Assembly (NCBI GenBank): GCA_008704415.1
Contig: VXIS01000397.1
Location: 1-38,982, forward strand
Direction: 5' to 3'
Length of the DNA: 38,982 nucleotides
Source: Sphaerosporella brunnea
Lineage: Eukaryota; Ascomycota; Pezizomycetes; Pezizales; Pyronemataceae
Shown in pieces: positions 32,330 through 38,982 of the stretch (position 1 is the stretch's first letter; the number at the start of each line of letters is the position of its first letter). A program made the translations under genes and the position numbers. Under the pieces are notes generated by a model, which worked only from the letters and a program-made list of their open reading frames with translations, did not search any database and was not told the DNA's origin.

Positions 32330-32494
32330 ACGCGATGAGATGGGATGATGGTGATAAGATAAGATGCGATCGGACAGATTAGATCGATAAGCGATATACT
32401 AGACGTGATTAGATTAGATTAGATTATCTGATTGTGATCTTCACCTGACACCACTCAACGCGCCAGCACGCTTTTTGTTTTCTCCTTTTACGCG
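32330..32494 (+). promoter_or_regulatory. ACGCG (MCB-like) motifs upstream of MCM6
   Basis: ACGCG cores lie at 32330-32334, 32458-32462 and 32490-32494, that is 267, 139 and 107 bp before the MCM6 start codon. ACGCG is the core of the MluI cell-cycle box bound by MBF in yeasts, which drives replication genes including MCMs at G1/S. None is the full ACGCGT, so the assignment rests on clustering and gene identity. Confidence 0.4.
32353..32429 (-). promoter_or_regulatory. GATA-factor motif cluster near IML1
   Basis: GATAAG occurs at 32353-32358, 32358-32363 (overlapping) and 32386-32391, and AGATAA is on the minus strand at 32424-32429. They lie about 225-300 bp upstream of the IML1 start. GATA factors of the AreA/Gat1 type bind such sites in nitrogen control, which would suit a TORC1 inhibitor. 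Binding is inference. Confidence 0.4.
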
Positions 32495-32596
32495 ACTGGG
32501 AAAACACACTTCTCAATACCCCGCCACTCCATGACGACCACCCCACGCAACGCCATCCACGAATAACGATACCCATACCCCTCTCAATTGACCGTC

Positions 32597-35504
<2,908 letters not shown>

Positions 35505-36252
35505 GTTGGGGGCAATTGTATCTTTTGGGCTTATGGTTATGATTTGGAATCCGAAATCTTTTCTCGGAGTAATATCTCCAAAGGTTCAAATAAGTGAAGC
35601 ATTTTGCGCGAAAGGCAGGATCGAGTGCTCAAACTTGAGTCAAGTCTGTTTCCCAACTCATCAACGCTACTTGATCTTCCTCCCTCAAACGTCATCTCAG
35701 CACGAAGCTCCGATATACAACCATCAGCAGGTCTGGAAGGCCTAGAAGGGGACAACGGGATGCTCTGTTGTCGCGGTAACCTGGGTTTTGTGGAGGGAGT
35801 GGCCGGGCTGTCGAAGTATAGGACTTATGATCCGGGGGGATGGACGTGTGTCTTTGCATGAAGGGTAGCCTTCACTAACAATCACTTGTGCGTTTGAGCA
35901 GCTTCTCGTATCAAACGATCCAAGTCCAAATGTGGCCATATAACCCAGGCTCTACTCCTTCTTTCCCAGCCCGGCAAGTGACAGGATTTGTTCATGTGGA
36001 GATGTTGAACAATTGAAAAGCTGCGGGGACCCGTGTGATTCCCGCCGGGATGGACTACATGCACACAGACAAACAAGGCTGCAGGACACGTTTGTGCCGT
36101 TATATTTTCTTTCAGCATCTCCGGTCAAGGAATCCTTTCACGGATCATATCAAGCATCCTCTTTGTTGCCAATATACAGCTCCTCCGCTTCATCCACCAC
36201 CACCACCACTGCCGCGTCCTTCCACTCGAATCTTCTTAACCACATCGACACT
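35505..36252. other. Intergenic between MCM6 and the GH36 gene
   Basis: No gene is supported. An 85-codon frame at 35604-35861 lacks domains. A TTATATTTTC word near 36100 and a CT-rich TTTCTTTCAG at about 36106-36115 may belong to the promoter or leader of the GH36 gene. Confidence 0.45.
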
Positions 36253-38638
36253 ATGGGCCAAATCCTCTCCACCCTTATATTCCACGGGCGTCCATCCACG
36301 CCCTCTCGCGATGCCAAAAATCTCCACGAAATGCTCACCCCGAGGGCCAATTCCAGAGTCTACACAACGACTCTCCACCTCCCCTCTTCCCTCGCACCCC
36401 ACCGCTTGAACCTCTACCCCTCAGCCAAACGTCTATGTCTGATCAATCACCCTCCACCATGGGCTCCGCACCCTCCCCAAATCCCGGCAGCATGGATGTA
36501 TCCACAAACCAGTGGGTTTCCATTCACAGAGTTTATGGAAGTGCCCGCCGGGGTAACGGAGAGGATTGTGTTCCTGTGTTGGCAGCGGGAGGAGGATGGA
36601 AGAAATGTTGCCGTATTGCCTGTTAGTATTGGTGGTCCTGAGGATTTGCGGTTGGTGGCTGTGAGGGATGGTGAGGTGTGTGTGGATGGGGAGGCCACAG
36701 TTGTTGTTGCGGTAGGGGAGGTGCTTGAAGAGGCCATTGCTGCTGTTGTGGAGGGAGTTAGGGCGGTTTTGAGAGAGAAGGATCTGCCCGAGATGCCAGT
36801 GACTGCGGGTCCGGTTGCAGGAGGGCTGATGCACGGCAATGAGATTTCTGAGAACCCTCCAAAGAACGATGGTGCCGGAATTGGGGCCACTGAGTCCACC
36901 AGCAGCAGCCACAAGGACCCCACAAAAGCAGGAAGTCCTCCGACTGCCCCCGATATCCCAGTTAACAGCACAGCCACCAGTATTCACCCCCGCATTCAAG
37001 GCCTCACGTTTGTCCCCTCTCAATTTTTCACAGCACAACTAATAGCTACAGCTACTGCACCTGGGATAGCTTCGGCGACAACCTCGACGAGTACTCCATC
37101 CTCTGCGCTCTCAGCACCTTTGACATAAAGGGCGTCCGAATCAGCACACTCCTCATCGACGACGGCTGGCAATCTCTCTCCTCCGGCCCGACAATTACGG
37201 ATGTAAACACCGGCCACAGCGCCAAATCGCGACAACTCCTACAGTTCGAAGCCTGCCCGTCCTTCCCGGAAGGTATCGCCTCGACGATCTCCGAAATACG
37301 TAGCAAATACCCGTACATCCGTGAGATCATCCTCTGGCACAGTCTTTTCGGATGCTGGGGCGGAATCCACAGCGATTCCCCTCTGCTTAATGACTACGAA
37401 ACCGTCGAAGCAACATTGATCCCCGGATGTCCCTGGGGCAAAAAAAGGCGGGTCATCTGCGCCAAAGACGTTGGAAGATTTTACGATGACTATTACCGCT
37501 TCCTAAAGTGTGCAGGAGCAGATGGGATAAAAATCGACCAACTCATCGGAATAATGCAATTCCAGTCGCTCTCCAATGGAGAATCCATACATGCGCTCCA
37601 GCATGCATACTTCTCCGCCGCCGCCGTCGCCGGGAGAAAGTACTTCAACGGCCGTGTGATATACTCGATGGGCCACTCACCGCTGATAACATCTACTCTC
37701 CTCCCCTATCTCACGCCAGAAAACGTGATACGCAACTCCTATGACTACTACCCTGCCCGCACCACCTCGCACCTCTGGCACGTTTTTATGAACTTCTCGA
37801 ACAGTGTGTTGACAACCCACTGGGATGCCCGGCTCGATTTCGATATGTACCAGAGCACTAGACCACATGCTTCGCTGCAGGCGCTAGCGCGCTGTCTCAG
37901 CGGCACCGGGCTCGCAATCAGTGATACCCCGGGGGATTTTAACTTCCAGATGGAAGGGATTGTAGCCTCCACCCCCGACGGTCGCAGCGTATCGCTTTCC
38001 CTACCCGGTAAGTCGAGGCCGAAGGATCCGTACCATCGATTCGAGGAGCAGAGGCTTTATAACGTTGTCAACGGCGAAGTGTTGGCAGTGATGAACTTGA
38101 CTGCGGAAAGCATTACCGAGGCGGTAGAATTACAGCCTAGAGAAGTCGTAGTGTCCCATCTCGGGGGGCGTATATTCCAACCGACAGAGAAAGCGGTGGT
38201 GGTGGCGGAGGTTACGCTGGAATCGGGAGAATGGGAGATTTTCACCGCGTTGTCTTGGGTGCCGTTGGGGACGCATTCGCACGTGAAACTTGCCGCAGTG
38301 GGGTTGGTGGATATAATGCTAGGAATCGCCGCAGTCGTCGATGTTGTAGTCTCCCAGGAGCAGGCCGAGGTTTATGTACACCTCTGCGCTGTGGGAACCC
38401 TTGGTTCGTCGCCTCCCTCGCTCCCTACCATACTTGCTGACTTACACACGTCTCAGGCATCTGCTTCTTGGATCCCAACGAGCTCGGCAGTATCCACTGT
38501 CTCCTAGAAGACAAAATGATCCCATCCTCGGCAGTAAACTGGAGCAGCAAAGATCCCCGAATGCTGCTGGTGGATATTGGAAGCGTGTGGACCCCGGGAG
38601 AAGTGCAGACACTGAAGGTGACGGTTAGACATATCTGA
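36253..38638 (+). CDS. GH36 raffinose-synthase/alpha-galactosidase-like protein (Sip1 type)
   Basis: Exons 36253-37007, 37052-38403 and 38457-38638 give 762 residues. The first intron is 44 nt with a GTTTGT donor, a CTAAT branch and a CTACAG acceptor, and restores GLTYCTWDSFG, a strong family signature. The second is 53 nt with a GTTCGT donor and a CTGAC branch site. Family members are retaining glycosidases or transglycosylases acting on alpha-galactosides. IDDGW is at 287-291, the predicted nucleophile is D414 in GIKID, and the acid/base is D543 in SDTPGDF. The N-terminal part is a beta-rich domain followed by a low-complexity linker (about 195-245). There is no signal peptide, so it should be intracellular. 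The N-terminus MGQILS fits an N-myristoylation pattern. The start is the only in-frame ATG upstream of the conserved region. Activity on a particular sugar cannot be deduced. Confidence 0.88.
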
Positions 38639-38982
38639 GAGAGATTTATGGGGGGTTGAATTTCTTAAATAGGTTGGCCCGGTTGGGCGAATGATTAGTC
38701 ATGATTCACTGCTCAATCAACCTGGAGCTCGAGAGCAAGTCCGCAAAGAAGTCATGCACACCTCGTCGCTTTTACAGAACATAACCCACGGGTAGCTATG
38801 TACAGCCCTCACGTCACTTGTCAGCTCGCATATGGGCCGGCTAGGCGTTCTCGTCGGGCATCTTTAAGGTCAGAGGTTGAATTGCATTGACGTCATCCGT
38901 GCGCGTTGTGAGCCTTGCCATTGCGCGCTTTCGCCTGTGGTTGCCTGGAGATGTTACACACACGTCTGGGAAGCTGAGAGTG
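38639..38982. other. Right flank, no gene seen
   Basis: The end of the window shows no open frame or element I can support beyond the 3' region of the GH36 gene. Confidence 0.5.

Larger units (their letters stand above)
32129..32596. promoter_or_regulatory. Divergent IML1/MCM6 promoter
   Basis: The 468-bp gap contains the leaders of both genes, a GATTA repeat near 32407-32425, four GATAA motifs and three ACGCG motifs (listed separately). A GGAT repeat at 32154-32168 lies just upstream of the IML1 start. Confidence 0.6.

Noticed and set aside
37008..37033. Shorter 26-nt intron in the GH36 gene ending at CACAG
   Set aside because: Far too short for splicing; the 44-nt version also has a proper CTAAT branch site and restores the family signature.

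Overview
The window is nuclear DNA of a fungus, most likely a filamentous ascomycete. The evidence is gene structure and content. Protein-coding introns are very short (44-62 nt), with GT...AG ends and mostly CTRAY-type branch sites. Genes are compact with GC-rich codons. Gene content includes a fungal-type CSC1/DUF221 channel, IML1, MCM6, a fungal Sip1-like GH36 protein and an intron-containing tRNA-Tyr. I cannot place it to class. There is no bacterial operon structure, no rRNA and no CRISPR.

Layout. 1-1945: gene-poor, with an old hAT-like non-autonomous element (824-1152). 1946-6670 (-): a 1574-residue J-domain protein with an enormous heptad-repeat coiled coil and a hydrophobic C-terminus. 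6671-11356: a long intergenic region with a repeat copy ending in A27, a split tRNA-Tyr(GTA) gene (8138-8223, -), a foldback Tc1/mariner-type MITE (9004-9205) and several microsatellites. 11357-14189 (+): a three-exon CSC1/OSCA-family cation channel with calcium-binding-like loops. 14825-15181 (-) and 15718-16074 (+): a divergent pair of small genes, both 118 codons plus stop, sharing a motif I do not recognise. 16937-17899 (+): a short-chain dehydrogenase. 18390-19598 (+): a triose-phosphate/nucleotide-sugar-type transporter. 19829-22438 (-): a two-exon orphan coiled-coil protein of 850 residues. 22879-24061 (+): a two-exon secretory single-pass membrane protein with a Ser/Thr-rich ectodomain. 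24062-26470: no gene recognised. 26471-32128 (-): three-exon IML1 (GATOR1/SEACIT). 32597-35504 (+): two-exon MCM6. 36253-38638 (+): three-exon GH36/raffinose-synthase-like protein.

The genes do not form one pathway. There are three head-to-head pairs: the twin 118-residue genes, the orphan coiled-coil gene with the membrane protein, and IML1 with MCM6. The IML1/MCM6 promoter holds both GATA motifs (expected for nitrogen control) and ACGCG cores (expected for G1/S control). The most novel-looking items are the twin small genes, the J-domain/coiled-coil giant with exact 126-bp repeats that keep the heptad register, and the calcium-loop-like insertions in the CSC1 homologue. Splice models come from reading frame, splice consensus and family conservation; none has been tested against RNA.
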